Assembly (NCBI GenBank): GCA_017458125.1
Contig: JAFTGB010000038.1
Location: forward strand, 1-45,700
Length of the DNA: 45,700 nucleotides
Direction of reading: 5' to 3'
Source of the DNA: Prevotella sp.
Lineage (GTDB): Bacteria > Bacteroidota > Bacteroidia > Bacteroidales > Bacteroidaceae
Shown: piece after piece, positions 22,677-31,928 of the stretch
Position numbering within the stretch: position 1 is the stretch's first letter
Layout of the letters: each line of letters starts with the position of its first letter
Translations under genes and position numbers: made by a program
Notes under the pieces: model-generated
What the model saw: the letters and a program-made list of their open reading frames with translations, nothing else
What the model was told of the DNA's origin: nothing
Database searches by the model: none

Positions 22677-25285
22677 CGCTTGCTGCGCACAATCATCGTG
22701 CGTACCTTATTATTATATTTAGTAGCCTCCATCAGCTCCTCGATGGTGAGGTGCATGCGGTACTGCCAGCGGTTGTAGGCATCGGAAGGCACATTGATGC
22801 GCTCGTCCTGCGCGCTCTTGCGGCGCAGTTCGCCGTCCATGGCCAGCCAGTCCTGCAACTGCAAGACGCAGAGCATGGAGGGACAGTAGAGATGACGGGC
22901 AATGATTTCCTCTGCCAAGTGGGCAGGCAACTGGTCGGGAGCCTTGCCCTCCTTCTGCAGCATGGTGACGTAGAAGCGCTGGCGGCGCTCCGGATTCTCC
23001 TGCCACCAGAGTCGCAGCGGGGCCATGTCGTGGGTGCTGATGGTACAGACGCTGCGTATGGGGTTGGCCTCCAAGTGTGCAAACTCGAAGCCCTGCTGCT
23101 TGGGCATCTGCTGGATTTCAAGCGTAAGGATGCGCAACTGGTCGAGCACTGGCTCCACGCAGTCGGGCAACATGCCCAGGTCTTCGCCACACACCAGCAT
23201 GCGGCAGCCCTTCAGTACGGCAGGCAAGCGCCTTAAAGCCTGCTGCCCCCAGAAGAAGGAATGACGCTGGAAGAAGTAGTTGTTGTAGAGGCGCAGGAAA
23301 GCATCCTTCTCCTCGGCCGACAGGGCTTCAAAGATGGGTTCCGTTGTCACGCCGATGCGGGGGTGGTACATGTCGGGCCGATGGGTGTCCTGCACGAAGA
23401 GCACGTCGGCAATAAGCTGCATGAGTCCGTCACGTATCCACTGGCTGTTCTCGTCGTGCCGCGTGGCGAAGTAGCTGTCCACCTTGCGCTGCGTGTCGAA
23501 GTCGGCATTCAGGTCGTAGAGCCCGTAAGCCTTGCGCGTCAGGAAATTGTCGCGCACATACTGGGCATGGATGCCGAAGAGGCGCTCGACAAGCCGGTCG
23601 TTGATGAAAGGACGGGTGTAGAGTTCCTTGCGGAATGGCAGCCCGAAGTATTCTATCTCGCCGACCGTCAGCGGCAGCGCGGGCGAGAAATGGCCCAGCA
23701 GGCCGTAGACGGCGTCGACGGGTATCTCCCAGATGCGGAAGAAGCCCAGCACGTGGTCAATGCGCAAGGCGTCGAAATACTGCTGCATGTGAGCCATGCG
23801 CTGGCGGAACCACACCTCGATGCCGCCCTTGTCCTGCCAGTTGTAGGTGGGGAAACCCCAGTTCTGCCCAAAGCGGGAGAAGGCGTCGGGGGGAGCGCCG
23901 GTCTGGCAGTCTAAGTTGAAGAACTCCGGGTGCTGACGGGTCTCGACACCGTTGCGGTGCACACCTATGGGCAGGTCGCCCTTCAGGACCACCCCTTTGG
24001 AGCGGGCGTAGTCGGCGACAGCGCTCAGCTGTTGGTGCAGCAGGTACTGCACGTAGCAGATCTCGTCGGGCTCTTCCTGTGCCCCGGCGGCAGAGCAGCG
24101 GTAGGCGGCGTAGGGCTCCAGCCACTCCTTGTTGGCTGCAACGAAGTCCTTATAGCCCGTGGAGGCCAGCACGGCACGGCCCTGTTCGGCAAACAGCTCG
24201 TGCAGGTATTCGCCCTTCACGCGCCCTACGGCCTCGTAGTCGCTATAGGGCAAGGCGTTGAGTTCCTGACGCCGGCGGTGATACTGCGTCATCCTGTCCT
24301 TCGACTTCAGCACGCCCGCCGCCTCCAGGTCGACATAGTGGGGATGAAGGGCGAAGACGCTTACCACGTCGTAGGGATAGGAGTTGTGCCAGCAGCCGTC
24401 AGTGGTCGTGTCGTTGACGGGCAGCAGCTGTATGACCTTCATGCCAGTCAGCACGGCCCAGTCCACCATGCGGCGCAGGTCGCCGAAGTCGCCCACGCCG
24501 TAGCTGTGCTCGCTGCGCAGCGAGAAGACGGGCACGGACACACCGGCCACGCGCCAAGGCTCCTCGGCCAGCCGCAGATGGCCGCCGTAGAGCACCAGCA
24601 CCTGACCGTCCGTCAGCTCGCCCGAAACCACGCGGTTGTCGCCTTCCTCCCACGCCGTCAGCTCATGGGTCTGCTCGTCGGTCACCACATATTTATATTC
24701 GATGGGCATCGTCCAGCCTAAGGCGTTGACGGAAAGCATCCATTCGTGGCGCCCCACATACTGCATGCGCTGGTAGCGGCTGGTGCTCCACGAGCCTATG
24801 GCGGGGTGGCTGCCGCAGACGGCGACAGCCTGACCCGGACGCAACTGGGGCGCCGACACGCGGAAGACGATGGTGCGGCGGAACAAGGGCAGGCGCACGG
24901 CCTCCACCTCCTCGTCGCGCCGACCGCCAACGGTGGTCTGGTAGGCGTTGGAGTAAAGGTGCAGGGGCAGCGGACGGTCGCGCCAAGCGTCGGGAAAGAC
25001 GTAGTCCTTGCTGGCGTCGAAATGGTAGATGCGCGGAATGGCGTCCCACTCGCGGCGCAGCACCTGGCCGTCGCCGTCCTCTACCTGATAGGCGTAAACG
25101 ATGTGTGAAAGGGGATGCTGGCGGCTCATCAGGGCGGCGGTCTCCAAAGTCCACAAGTCGCCGTCGGTGGTCTGCATGAGCAGGTTCTGCCGGCGAACGG
25201 TGCCGTCCTGGCTGTGGAAGGCCAGCGTGACATGCAGGCTTTCGCCCCATGCCGTACTATAATGAACGGAAAACTTCAGTTTCAT
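22673..25285 (-). CDS. malQ: 4-alpha-glucanotransferase with N-terminal CBM20 starch-binding domains
   Basis: This 870-aa GH77 enzyme transfers alpha-1,4-glucan segments in maltodextrin use. Two CBM20-like beta domains occupy about 1-115 and 135-245 (RPGQAVAVCGSHPAIGSW...RYQRMQYVGRHEWML). The GH77 barrel follows: YGVGDFGDLRRMVDW (about 262-276), nucleophile in DALRIDHVLGFFRIWEIP (about 503-520), acid/base in LVCGEDLGMLPD (about 692-703) and STHDMAPLRLWW (about 742-753). The CBM20-GH77 layout is that of bacterial MalQ forms related to plant DPE2. It is upstream of gph in one operon. A -7 box TATCTTTG (25310-25303) precedes it. Confidence 0.94.
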   Translation of the reverse strand: MKLKFSVHYSTAWGESLHVTLAFHSQDGTVRRQNLLMQTTDGDLWTLETAALMSRQHPLSHIVYAYQVEDGDGQVLRREWDAIPRIYHFDASKDYVFPDAWRDRPLPLHLYSNAYQTTVGGRRDEEVEAVRLPLFRRTIVFRVSAPQLRPGQAVAVCGSHPAIGSWSTSRYQRMQYVGRHEWMLSVNALGWTMPIEYKYVVTDEQTHELTAWEEGDNRVVSGELTDGQVLVLYGGHLRLAEEPWRVAGVSVPVFSLRSEHSYGVGDFGDLRRMVDWAVLTGMKVIQLLPVNDTTTDGCWHNSYPYDVVSVFALHPHYVDLEAAGVLKSKDRMTQYHRRRQELNALPYSDYEAVGRVKGEYLHELFAEQGRAVLASTGYKDFVAANKEWLEPYAAYRCSAAGAQEEPDEICYVQYLLHQQLSAVADYARSKGVVLKGDLPIGVHRNGVETRQHPEFFNLDCQTGAPPDAFSRFGQNWGFPTYNWQDKGGIEVWFRQRMAHMQQYFDALRIDHVLGFFRIWEIPVDAVYGLLGHFSPALPLTVGEIEYFGLPFRKELYTRPFINDRLVERLFGIHAQYVRDNFLTRKAYGLYDLNADFDTQRKVDSYFATRHDENSQWIRDGLMQLIADVLFVQDTHRPDMYHPRIGVTTEPIFEALSAEEKDAFLRLYNNYFFQRHSFFWGQQALRRLPAVLKGCRMLVCGEDLGMLPDCVEPVLDQLRILTLEIQQMPKQQGFEFAHLEANPIRSVCTISTHDMAPLRLWWQENPERRQRFYVTMLQKEGKAPDQLPAHLAEEIIARHLYCPSMLCVLQLQDWLAMDGELRRKSAQDERINVPSDAYNRWQYRMHLTIEELMEATKYNNKVRTMIVRSKR

Positions 25286-25302
25286 ATTTGCAAATATTTC
25301 TG

Positions 25303-25362
25303 CAAAGATACAAAGAATATTTTATTTTTTCATCTTTAATATTTATTTTATTTGTACCTTTG
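25303..25362. promoter_or_regulatory. Divergent -7 boxes of malQ and mltG
   Basis: Minus strand TATCTTTG (25310-25303) serves malQ and plus strand TACCTTTG (25355-25362) serves mltG. Neither has a convincing TTTG at 19-21 bp. The region between is very AT-rich. Confidence 0.5.
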
Positions 25363-25383
25363 CGCCCATATTCGGAAGAAAAG

Positions 25384-26409
25384 ATGAAAAAGTTCGATCA
25401 ACGCATCTATCTGTATGTGGCCCTGGCCGGCATACTGCTTGTTGTGGGACTGGCGGTATTCTACGCACTGACCCCCGTATCGAAAAGCGACAGCGTCGAG
25501 TATGTCTACATCGACACCGACGACACCCAGGACTCCGTTCTGGCCAAAATACAGCCTCTGGCGTCAACGGCCGGCATGGCGGGGCTGTCCACACTGATAC
25601 GCCACAGCAGCTACGCCCAGAACATCCGGACAGGACGCTACGCCATAGAACCGGGCAATGGCGCCGTCACCGTGTTTCGCCGGCTGAAGAACGGCCAGCA
25701 GACCAGCATGAGCCTCACCATCCCCGAGGTGCGCACCATGGACCGCATGGCAGCCTACTTAGGGCAGAAGCTGATGCTCGACTCGGCCACCATCATCGGC
25801 GCACTGACCAACGAGGAGACGTGCCGCATGCTGGGCTACGACACGTGCACCGTCAGCGCACTCTTCGTCCCCAACACTTACGACGTCTACTGGAACATGA
25901 GCATAGAAGCCCTGCTGGAGCGCATGCAGAAAGAGCACGACCGCTTCTGGAAGGGCGAGCGCGAACAGAAGGCTGCCCAGCGGCAGCTGACGCCCGTGGA
26001 GGTGTGCACACTGGCTTCCATCGTTGACGAAGAGACGGCCAACAACGGCGAGAAGCCCATGATAGCCGGCATGTACCTGAACCGCCTGAAGGAGCAGATG
26101 CCCCTGCAGGCCGACCCGACCATCAAGTTTGCCCTGAAACAGTTTGAGCTGAAGCGCATCTACCAAAAGCTGCTGCAGACGGAGTCACCCTACAACACGT
26201 ACGTGAACGTGGGGCTGCCTCCCGGTCCCATCAAGGTGGCCAGCATCAAGGGCATCGACGCCGTGCTGAACGCCGTCGACCACGACTACCTATACATGTG
26301 TGCCAAGGAGGACTTCTCGGGCACGCACAACTTCGCACGCACCTATCAGGAGCACCTGAAGAATGCTGCCCGCTACACCAAGGCGCTGAACGAGCGGGGA
26401 ATTAAGTGA
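25384..26409 (+). CDS. mltG: Endolytic murein transglycosylase
   Basis: From ATG 25384 the product is 341 aa, starting MKKFDQRIYLYVALAGILLVVGLAVF: a cytoplasmic tip and one membrane anchor (about 8-27). The YceG/MltG domain contains ALFVPNTYDVYWNMS (about 158-172), the catalytic Glu in LASIVDEETANNGEKPMIAGMYLNRL (about 216-241), LQADPTIKFAL and SPYNTYVNVGLPPGPIKVASIKGIDAV (about 276-302). MltG cuts nascent glycan strands and sets their length. An upstream in-frame ATG (25249) precedes the promoter and is rejected. Confidence 0.95.
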   Translation: MKKFDQRIYLYVALAGILLVVGLAVFYALTPVSKSDSVEYVYIDTDDTQDSVLAKIQPLASTAGMAGLSTLIRHSSYAQNIRTGRYAIEPGNGAVTVFRRLKNGQQTSMSLTIPEVRTMDRMAAYLGQKLMLDSATIIGALTNEETCRMLGYDTCTVSALFVPNTYDVYWNMSIEALLERMQKEHDRFWKGEREQKAAQRQLTPVEVCTLASIVDEETANNGEKPMIAGMYLNRLKEQMPLQADPTIKFALKQFELKRIYQKLLQTESPYNTYVNVGLPPGPIKVASIKGIDAVLNAVDHDYLYMCAKEDFSGTHNFARTYQEHLKNAARYTKALNERGIK

Positions 26410-26441
26410 ATTGAGAATTGAAAATTGAAAATACAAAAGAT
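26404..26441 (+). repeat. aattgaga-type tandem spacer between mltG and glnS
   Basis: Imperfect repeats of aattgag/aattgaaa fill the gap and supply no promoter. mltG and glnS are probably cotranscribed. Confidence 0.6.
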
Positions 26442-28148
26442 ATGGAAGAGAAGAATATCGCTGCAAGCGAGGAGAAGAAAAGCCTCAGTTTCGTAGAGCA
26501 GTTTGTGAAAGAAGACCTGGAAGCAGGCAAGAACGGCGGACGCATACAGACACGGTTTCCGCCGGAACCTAACGGATACATACACATAGGACACGCCAAG
26601 GCCATCTGCATGGACTTCGGAGTGGCCGAGAAGTTCGGGGGCATCTGCAACCTGCGCTTCGACGACACCAACCCCACGAAGGAGAACACCGAGTATGTGG
26701 AGAACATCATGAACGACATCAAGTGGTTAGGATTCCACTGGGAAAACGTCTACTATGCCTCCGACTACTTCGACCAGCTATGGGACTTTGCCATCTGGCT
26801 CATAGAGCGCGGACTGGCCTACGTGGACGAACAGACCTCGGAGCAGATAGCACAGCAGAAGGGCACACCCACACAGCCTGGCACGGCCAGCCCCTTCCGC
26901 GACCGCAGCGTAGAGGAAAATCTGCGGCTCTTCCGACAGATGAACACGCCGGAGGCCGTGGAGGGCAGCATGGTGCTGCGCGCCAAGCTCGACATGGCCA
27001 ACCCTAACATGCACTTCCGCGACCCCATCATCTACCGCATCATACAGATTCCTCACCACCGCACGGGCACCAAGTGGCACTGCTACCCCATGTACGACTT
27101 CGCACACGGACAGTCTGACTACTTCGAGGGCGTCACCCACAGCATCTGCACCCTGGAGTTCGTACCGCACCGCCCACTGTACGACAAGTTCGTCGACTTC
27201 CTGCAGGAGAAGGAAAGCCAGCACGACTACCGCCCGCGCCAGATTGAGTTCAACCGACTGAACATCACCTATACCGTCATGTCGAAGCGCAAGCTCAAGG
27301 CACTGGTAGACGAAAAGCTGGTCAGCGGATGGGACGACCCCCGCATGCCCACGGTCTGCGGCATGCGCCGTCGCGGCTACTCGGCACAGAGCATCCGCAA
27401 CTTCATCGACTCCATAGGATACACCAAGTTTGACGCACTGAACGACTTCGCCCTCTTAGAGGCCAGCGTACGCGACGACCTGAACAGGAAAGCCACACGC
27501 GTCTCGGCAGTGCTCGACCCCGTGCGGCTGGTCATCACCAACTACCCCGAGGGACAGACGGAGCAGATGGAGGCCGTCAACAACCCCGAGAACGAGGCTG
27601 AGGGCACACACACTGTCACCTTCAGCCGCGAACTGTGGATAGAGCGCGACGACTTCATGGAGGTGGCCGAGAAGAAGTTCATGCGACTGGCTCCCGGCAA
27701 GGAGGTAAGACTGAAGAACGCCTACATCATCAAGTGCGACGAGGAACACCCCTGCGACAAGGACAGCGAGGGACGCGTGACCACCGTCTACGCCACCTAC
27801 GACCCCGACACGCGCAGCGGACAGCCCGGCGCCGACCGCAAAATAAAGGGCAAGACGCTGCACTGGCTCAACTGTCAGGATGCCGTAAGCGCCGAGGTGC
27901 GACTGTACGACCGCCTGTTCAGCATCGAAAACCCGGGAGCCGACGAGCGCGACTTCCGCGAGCTGCTGAACCCCCAGTCGCTGACGGTGCTCAACGGCTG
28001 CTACGTGGAGCCGTACCTTAAGGAGAAAAAGCCCGGCGACTTCCTGCAGTTCCAGCGCATCGGATACTTCACACCCGACCTGGACTCCACACCCGACCGC
28101 CTCATCTTCAACAAGACCGTCGGACTCAAGGACACATGGCGGAAATAA
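26442..28148 (+). CDS. glnS: Glutaminyl-tRNA synthetase
   Basis: This 568-aa class I aminoacyl-tRNA synthetase charges tRNA-Gln. It has RFPPEPNGYIHIGHAKAICMDFG (HIGH motif about 46-49), LRFDDTNPTKE, and the KMSKS counterpart VMSKRKLKALV (about 279-289). A C-terminal beta-barrel anticodon-binding region (about 345-560) follows. Length and order match GlnRS, not bacterial GltX. The ATG at 26442 is chosen because the sequence before it is repeat spacer; a TTG at 26418 would add eight residues. It is followed by a new promoter region. Confidence 0.96.
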   Translation: MEEKNIAASEEKKSLSFVEQFVKEDLEAGKNGGRIQTRFPPEPNGYIHIGHAKAICMDFGVAEKFGGICNLRFDDTNPTKENTEYVENIMNDIKWLGFHWENVYYASDYFDQLWDFAIWLIERGLAYVDEQTSEQIAQQKGTPTQPGTASPFRDRSVEENLRLFRQMNTPEAVEGSMVLRAKLDMANPNMHFRDPIIYRIIQIPHHRTGTKWHCYPMYDFAHGQSDYFEGVTHSICTLEFVPHRPLYDKFVDFLQEKESQHDYRPRQIEFNRLNITYTVMSKRKLKALVDEKLVSGWDDPRMPTVCGMRRRGYSAQSIRNFIDSIGYTKFDALNDFALLEASVRDDLNRKATRVSAVLDPVRLVITNYPEGQTEQMEAVNNPENEAEGTHTVTFSRELWIERDDFMEVAEKKFMRLAPGKEVRLKNAYIIKCDEEHPCDKDSEGRVTTVYATYDPDTRSGQPGADRKIKGKTLHWLNCQDAVSAEVRLYDRLFSIENPGADERDFRELLNPQSLTVLNGCYVEPYLKEKKPGDFLQFQRIGYFTPDLDSTPDRLIFNKTVGLKDTWRK

Positions 28149-28170
28149 GTTAAAAAAATTCCGCAGATAT

Positions 28171-28229
28171 TTTGTAGTTTAAAAATTTGTCACTACCTTT
28201 GCATCCGTGCTTCGTTCGCGAAGCACGGA
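28171..28229 (+). promoter_or_regulatory. Strong promoter followed at once by a UUCG-loop hairpin
   Basis: TTTG (28171-28174), 19 bp, TACCTTTG (28194-28201) is a near-ideal promoter. The transcript would begin around 28204, directly at a perfect 11-bp stem (28204-28214 with 28219-28229) closed by TTCG. A T-rich stretch (attttattt) follows. This could be an attenuator, a tiny RNA or a 5' stabiliser. No gene begins for about 280 bp. Confidence 0.6.
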
Positions 28230-28340
28230 CATTTTATTTGCTCAAAACCCATCCGAATTGCAACCTCAGACTGGAATAAGAGCATTTACAATCATCGAAT
28301 TTTTGGTTTTATCAATCGTCATAGCTGCGACGCCGCTAAT

Positions 28341-28404
28341 TTTCCGCGCCGTACGGAAAACGTTTCCGCGCCGTACGGAAAATATTTCCGCGCCGTACGG
28401 AAAA
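28341..28404. repeat. Three-copy 22-bp-period palindromic array
   Basis: Three identical 20-bp units (tttccgcgccgtacggaaaa; 28341-28360, 28363-28382, 28385-28404) are separated by two bases each. Each unit has inverted ends TTTCCG/CGGAAA. It lies in the 28149-28506 gap before the TPR-pump operon. The overlapping 85-codon plus-strand ORF is made of this repeat and looks non-coding. Confidence 0.88.
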
Positions 28405-28467
28405 TTTGGGACGAGCCAAAAGTTCTCACGTTTCCGTATGTTAAATCAGCATAAATCAGAATGAAAT

Positions 28468-28499
28468 TTTGGTGATTTCCGAAACATGTTGTAATTTTG
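28468..28499 (+). promoter_or_regulatory. Promoter of the TPR-DedA-efflux operon
   Basis: TTTG (28468-28471), 20 bp, TAATTTTG (28492-28499). ATG 28507 is 7 nt beyond the box, so the leader is only a few bases. Confidence 0.7.
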
Positions 28500-28506
28500 C
28501 AGCGTC

Positions 28507-29931
28507 ATGCAGTTCGACGAGGAGTACTTCAAAAGCGACGAATTTCAGGAGCTGCTTTATAGCTACGAGACTTCCGTGGAGTCAGGAAACCCCGTGTTTC
28601 TTGACGCTTCTGACTTGGTTGACATTGCCGACTACTACAACTACAAGGGTGAAGACGAGAAAGCCGTCAGTCTGGTTGTCCACGGACTTGCCCTCTACCC
28701 CAACGACGCACTGCTGAACGTGTTCATGGCCAGAAGGGCGCTGATGGACGACGACTACGACACCGCCCGTCAGCATGCCGACGCCATTGGCGACAAGGAC
28801 TCGCCCGACTACCACTACTTAGTGGCGGAGATACTCGTCGCCGAGAACCGCATAGACGAGGCTGACCAGTACCTGCACGAGCTCTACCTGACGCTTCCGC
28901 CTGAGGAGCTGGCGGACTTCGTCAAGGACGTGGCCAACCTGTACGTCGACTATAACGTGAGCGATAAGGCCTACGAGTGGATGATGCGCTCACAGGACGA
29001 CGACAGCGACGACTTCAAGGAGCTCATGGCCCGTGCGCTCTACGGGCTGGGCAGGTACAAGGACTCGCAGCGCCTGTTCAACGAGCTCATCGACCACAAC
29101 CCCTACTCTAAGCAATACTGGAACGCGCTGGCCTCGGCTCAGTTCATGGACGAGGACTACGGCGGCTCCATCACCAGCAGTGAGTACGCGCTGGCCATAG
29201 ACCCCAAGGACGGCGAGGGCATGATAGCCAAAGCCAACGGGCTGCTCAAGCTCAACAACTACGAGCAGGCCATGGAGTATTACCAGCGCTACATCAGCGT
29301 CATCGGCGACGACCCCTTTGTACGTCTGCACATCGGCATCTGTCTGGTGAACCTCGGCAAGAACAAGGAAGCCCTCGACCAGTTGCAGGAGGCTTTGAAA
29401 GTCAGCCAGCTCGATGAGAGTCTGACGGCACAAATCCTGCAGGAGCTGGCTTTCTGCTACGCCGCGCTACAACAGACGGACGACGCACTGGCAGCACTGG
29501 ACAAGACCGCCGGTTTGGACTGTGACCACAACGACATACAGGTCATACGCGGCCACATCCTGCTGTCCGGCGACCGACTGGAAGAGGCAGAGGCCACATT
29601 CAAGAAAGCCATCCGAGACTCCGCGGGCGACCCTGTCATCGTTCTGCGCGTCATCGTCTCGCTCTACGACAATCACTACCTCAAGGCCAGCTACTTCATG
29701 TTCAGGAAATTCTTCAGGTATGTGGCCGACGAGGACTTCAACTCAGGCTATGCCTACATGGCACTGTGCTGCTTCGACCTGGGACGCGTTGACGAATTCC
29801 TGCACTACCTGCAGGAGGCAGTCACACGCAATCCTAACGAGGCCCGACTGGTACTCGGCATGCTTTTCCCTGAAGACATGCAGCCGGAACAATACTACGA
29901 CTACATGCTAAACAAGTATTTACAGTTATGA
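28507..29931 (+). CDS. Tetratricopeptide-repeat protein
   Basis: This 474-aa protein has no signal peptide and is built from about ten TPR-like helix pairs across its length. Examples are EDEKAVSLVVHGLALYPND, GRYKDSQRLFNELIDHNPYSKQYWNALASAQF, NYEQAMEYYQRYISVIGDDPFVRLHIG and GDRLEEAEATFKKAIRDSAGDP. The start region is strongly acidic. TPR proteins act as scaffolds; the partner is not known. Its last four bases overlap the dedA start (ATGA), so it belongs to the downstream membrane-gene operon. Confidence 0.9.
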   Translation: MQFDEEYFKSDEFQELLYSYETSVESGNPVFLDASDLVDIADYYNYKGEDEKAVSLVVHGLALYPNDALLNVFMARRALMDDDYDTARQHADAIGDKDSPDYHYLVAEILVAENRIDEADQYLHELYLTLPPEELADFVKDVANLYVDYNVSDKAYEWMMRSQDDDSDDFKELMARALYGLGRYKDSQRLFNELIDHNPYSKQYWNALASAQFMDEDYGGSITSSEYALAIDPKDGEGMIAKANGLLKLNNYEQAMEYYQRYISVIGDDPFVRLHIGICLVNLGKNKEALDQLQEALKVSQLDESLTAQILQELAFCYAALQQTDDALAALDKTAGLDCDHNDIQVIRGHILLSGDRLEEAEATFKKAIRDSAGDPVIVLRVIVSLYDNHYLKASYFMFRKFFRYVADEDFNSGYAYMALCCFDLGRVDEFLHYLQEAVTRNPNEARLVLGMLFPEDMQPEQYYDYMLNKYLQL

Positions 29932-30563
29932 ACTTCATCACCTCCCTACTCTCAAACCTCAACTACGGCACCATCTTCTTTCTGATGATGCTCGAAAGCA
30001 CCGTGGTGCCCGTACCTTCCGAGTTCGTCGTGACTCCTGCCGCCTACCATGCCGCTTCCGGCCAGCTTGACGTGTGGCTCGTCATACTCTTTGCCACCAT
30101 CGGAGCCGACTTGGGCGCTACCATCAACTACGTGGTGGCACTCTACGTGGGGCGACCCGTCATCTACCGCTTTGCCAATAGCCGTTGGGGAAAGATGTGC
30201 CTGCTGAACCAGGAGAAGGTGGAGAAGTCGGAGCGCTACTTCGACGAACACGGCATCGTGGCCACACTCACAGGACGGCTCATACCCGGCATACGCCACC
30301 TGATCAGCATTCCTGCCGGGTTGGCGCGCATGAACTACTGGAAGTTCCTGCTCTACACCACCATCGGTGCGGGTGCGTGGCACAGCATTCTGGCTGCGTT
30401 AGGCTGGTATCTGCACGCCATCGTGCCCGAGGAACAGCTGAACGACAAGATAGGCGAATATGCCGAATACATCAAGATAGGCATCATAGCCGTCGTCTTG
30501 CTGGCCCTCGCCTACTTTGCCGTGAAGTCGTATATGGGGAAAAGGGGGAAAGGAAAAAGCTAA
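29928..30563 (+). CDS. DedA-family membrane protein
   Basis: This 211-aa polytopic inner-membrane protein shows DedA features: MLESTVVPVPSEFVVTPAAYHAA (about 21-43, ESxxxPxPSE), GADLGATINYVVALYVGR (about 59-76), and GRLIPGIRHLISIPAGLARM (about 116-135; motif with the conserved Arg). A C-terminal helix and a basic tail GKRGKGKS follow. DedA proteins include undecaprenyl-phosphate and phospholipid translocases needed for envelope integrity. The substrate is not shown here. It overlaps the TPR gene and is followed 15 bp later by tolC. Confidence 0.92.
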   Translation: MNFITSLLSNLNYGTIFFLMMLESTVVPVPSEFVVTPAAYHAASGQLDVWLVILFATIGADLGATINYVVALYVGRPVIYRFANSRWGKMCLLNQEKVEKSERYFDEHGIVATLTGRLIPGIRHLISIPAGLARMNYWKFLLYTTIGAGAWHSILAALGWYLHAIVPEEQLNDKIGEYAEYIKIGIIAVVLLALAYFAVKSYMGKRGKGKS

Positions 30564-30578
30564 TAATAAATAAGGTAT

Positions 30579-31919
30579 ATGAAAAAGACGATTCTATCTC
30601 TGGCACTGCTGATGAGTCTCACGGCCACGGCCCAACAGAAACTGTGGACACTGGAAGACTGCATCCGCTACGCTATAGAGAACAACATTACGCTGAAACA
30701 GTCGCAGCTGAAGAAGCAGACAGCCACCGAGACGCGGAAGCAGTCGCAGGCCGCGCTGCTGCCCTCGCTGTCAGCCGCCACCAACCAGAGCGTGGGCTAC
30801 CGCCCGTGGACTGACCAAGGGTCTATCACCGTCACCAACGGTCAGGTGGACACCAAGACCGAGAAGACCTACTACAACGGCAACTACTCCGTGAGCGCGC
30901 AGTGGACCGTATGGAACGGCAACCAGAACCACAACCAGGTCAAGCTGAACCGCGTGCTGGAAAATCAGGCAGAGCTGTCAGCCCAGGCTACGGCCAACAC
31001 GATACAGGAGCGGATAGCGCAGCTGTATGTCCAGATACTCTACCAGACAGAAGCCGTGCTGGTGAACCGCCAGAGCGTGGAGACCAGCAAGAAGAACGAG
31101 GAACGCGGACAGCAGATGCTGGAGGTGGGCAAGATGTCGAAAGCCGACGTGGCCCAGCTCACAGCCCAACGCGCCACTGACGAGTACACGCTGACGGAGT
31201 CGCAAGCACAGTTGGACAAGTACAAGCTACAGCTGAAGCAGCAGTTGGAGCTCACCAACGAGGACTTCGACATCGCCATTCCCGTCACTACCGACGAAGC
31301 CGCCCTGCGGGAAATACCCCCTATGAGCACGGTCTATGAGGCTGCACTGCTGCAACGCCCTGAGATAAAGAGTGCCGAGCTGGAGAAGTCGTCTGGCGAC
31401 TTGCAGCTGAAGATGGCCAAGGCCCAGTGGCTGCCAACGCTGAGCATGACGGGCGGCGTATCGACCAGCACCAACTCGCTGAACGACAACACCTGGGGGG
31501 CACAGATGAAGACCAACTTCAACTCGCAGTTAGGCGCCTCGCTGAGCATCCCCATCTACGACCAGCGCCGGGCGCGTACTGCCGTCAACAAAGCCCTCAT
31601 CACCCAGCAGGAGGCGCTGCTGAAGTTGCAGGAACAGCAGAAGAAGCTCTACTCCGACGTGGAGACCTACTGGCTCGACGCCATGACCAACCAGCAGAAG
31701 TTCCGTACTGCCCTGCTGAACGTGGCCAGCGAACAGGCCTCCTACGACCTGCTGCAGGAGCAGTTCCAGTTAGGTCTGAAGAACATTGTGGAACTGATGA
31801 CGGGCAAGGACAAGCTGCTGAAGGCGCAACAGAACATGCTGCAGTCGAAGTACACCACCATTCTGAACCAACAGCTACTGAAGTTCTATCAGGGCGAGAA
31901 GATGAGAATTGAGAATTGA
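30579..31919 (+). CDS. tolC: TolC-family outer-membrane efflux channel
   Basis: This 446-aa protein has a signal peptide (MKKTILSLALLMSLTATAQQ, cleavage about residue 18) and the two OEP domain repeats of TolC: WTLEDCIRYAIENNITLKQSQL (about 22-43) and the second around 240-430 (RPEIKSAELEKSSGDLQLKMAKAQWLPTLSMTGGVS). Long Gln/Ala-rich helices form the periplasmic tunnel. TolC proteins trimerise as the outer-membrane duct of tripartite pumps. The next three genes supply adaptor, ATPase and permease. The final residues KMRIEN are encoded by aattgag spacer repeat. Confidence 0.93.
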   Translation: MKKTILSLALLMSLTATAQQKLWTLEDCIRYAIENNITLKQSQLKKQTATETRKQSQAALLPSLSAATNQSVGYRPWTDQGSITVTNGQVDTKTEKTYYNGNYSVSAQWTVWNGNQNHNQVKLNRVLENQAELSAQATANTIQERIAQLYVQILYQTEAVLVNRQSVETSKKNEERGQQMLEVGKMSKADVAQLTAQRATDEYTLTESQAQLDKYKLQLKQQLELTNEDFDIAIPVTTDEAALREIPPMSTVYEAALLQRPEIKSAELEKSSGDLQLKMAKAQWLPTLSMTGGVSTSTNSLNDNTWGAQMKTNFNSQLGASLSIPIYDQRRARTAVNKALITQQEALLKLQEQQKKLYSDVETYWLDAMTNQQKFRTALLNVASEQASYDLLQEQFQLGLKNIVELMTGKDKLLKAQQNMLQSKYTTILNQQLLKFYQGEKMRIEN

Positions 31920-31928
31920 GAAATAAAG

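Noticed and set aside
25249-25383. N-terminal extension of MltG
   Set aside because: The upstream start lies before the -7 box and within malQ leader DNA; the conserved protein begins at ATG 25384 with its membrane anchor.
28341-28404. CRISPR array
   Set aside because: Linkers are 2 bp; a tandem repeat, not repeat-spacer architecture.
28207-28464. 85-codon plus-strand ORF before the TPR gene
   Set aside because: Its sequence is made of the UUCG hairpin and the 22-bp repeats (FRAVRKTFPRRTENIS); no gene-like composition.
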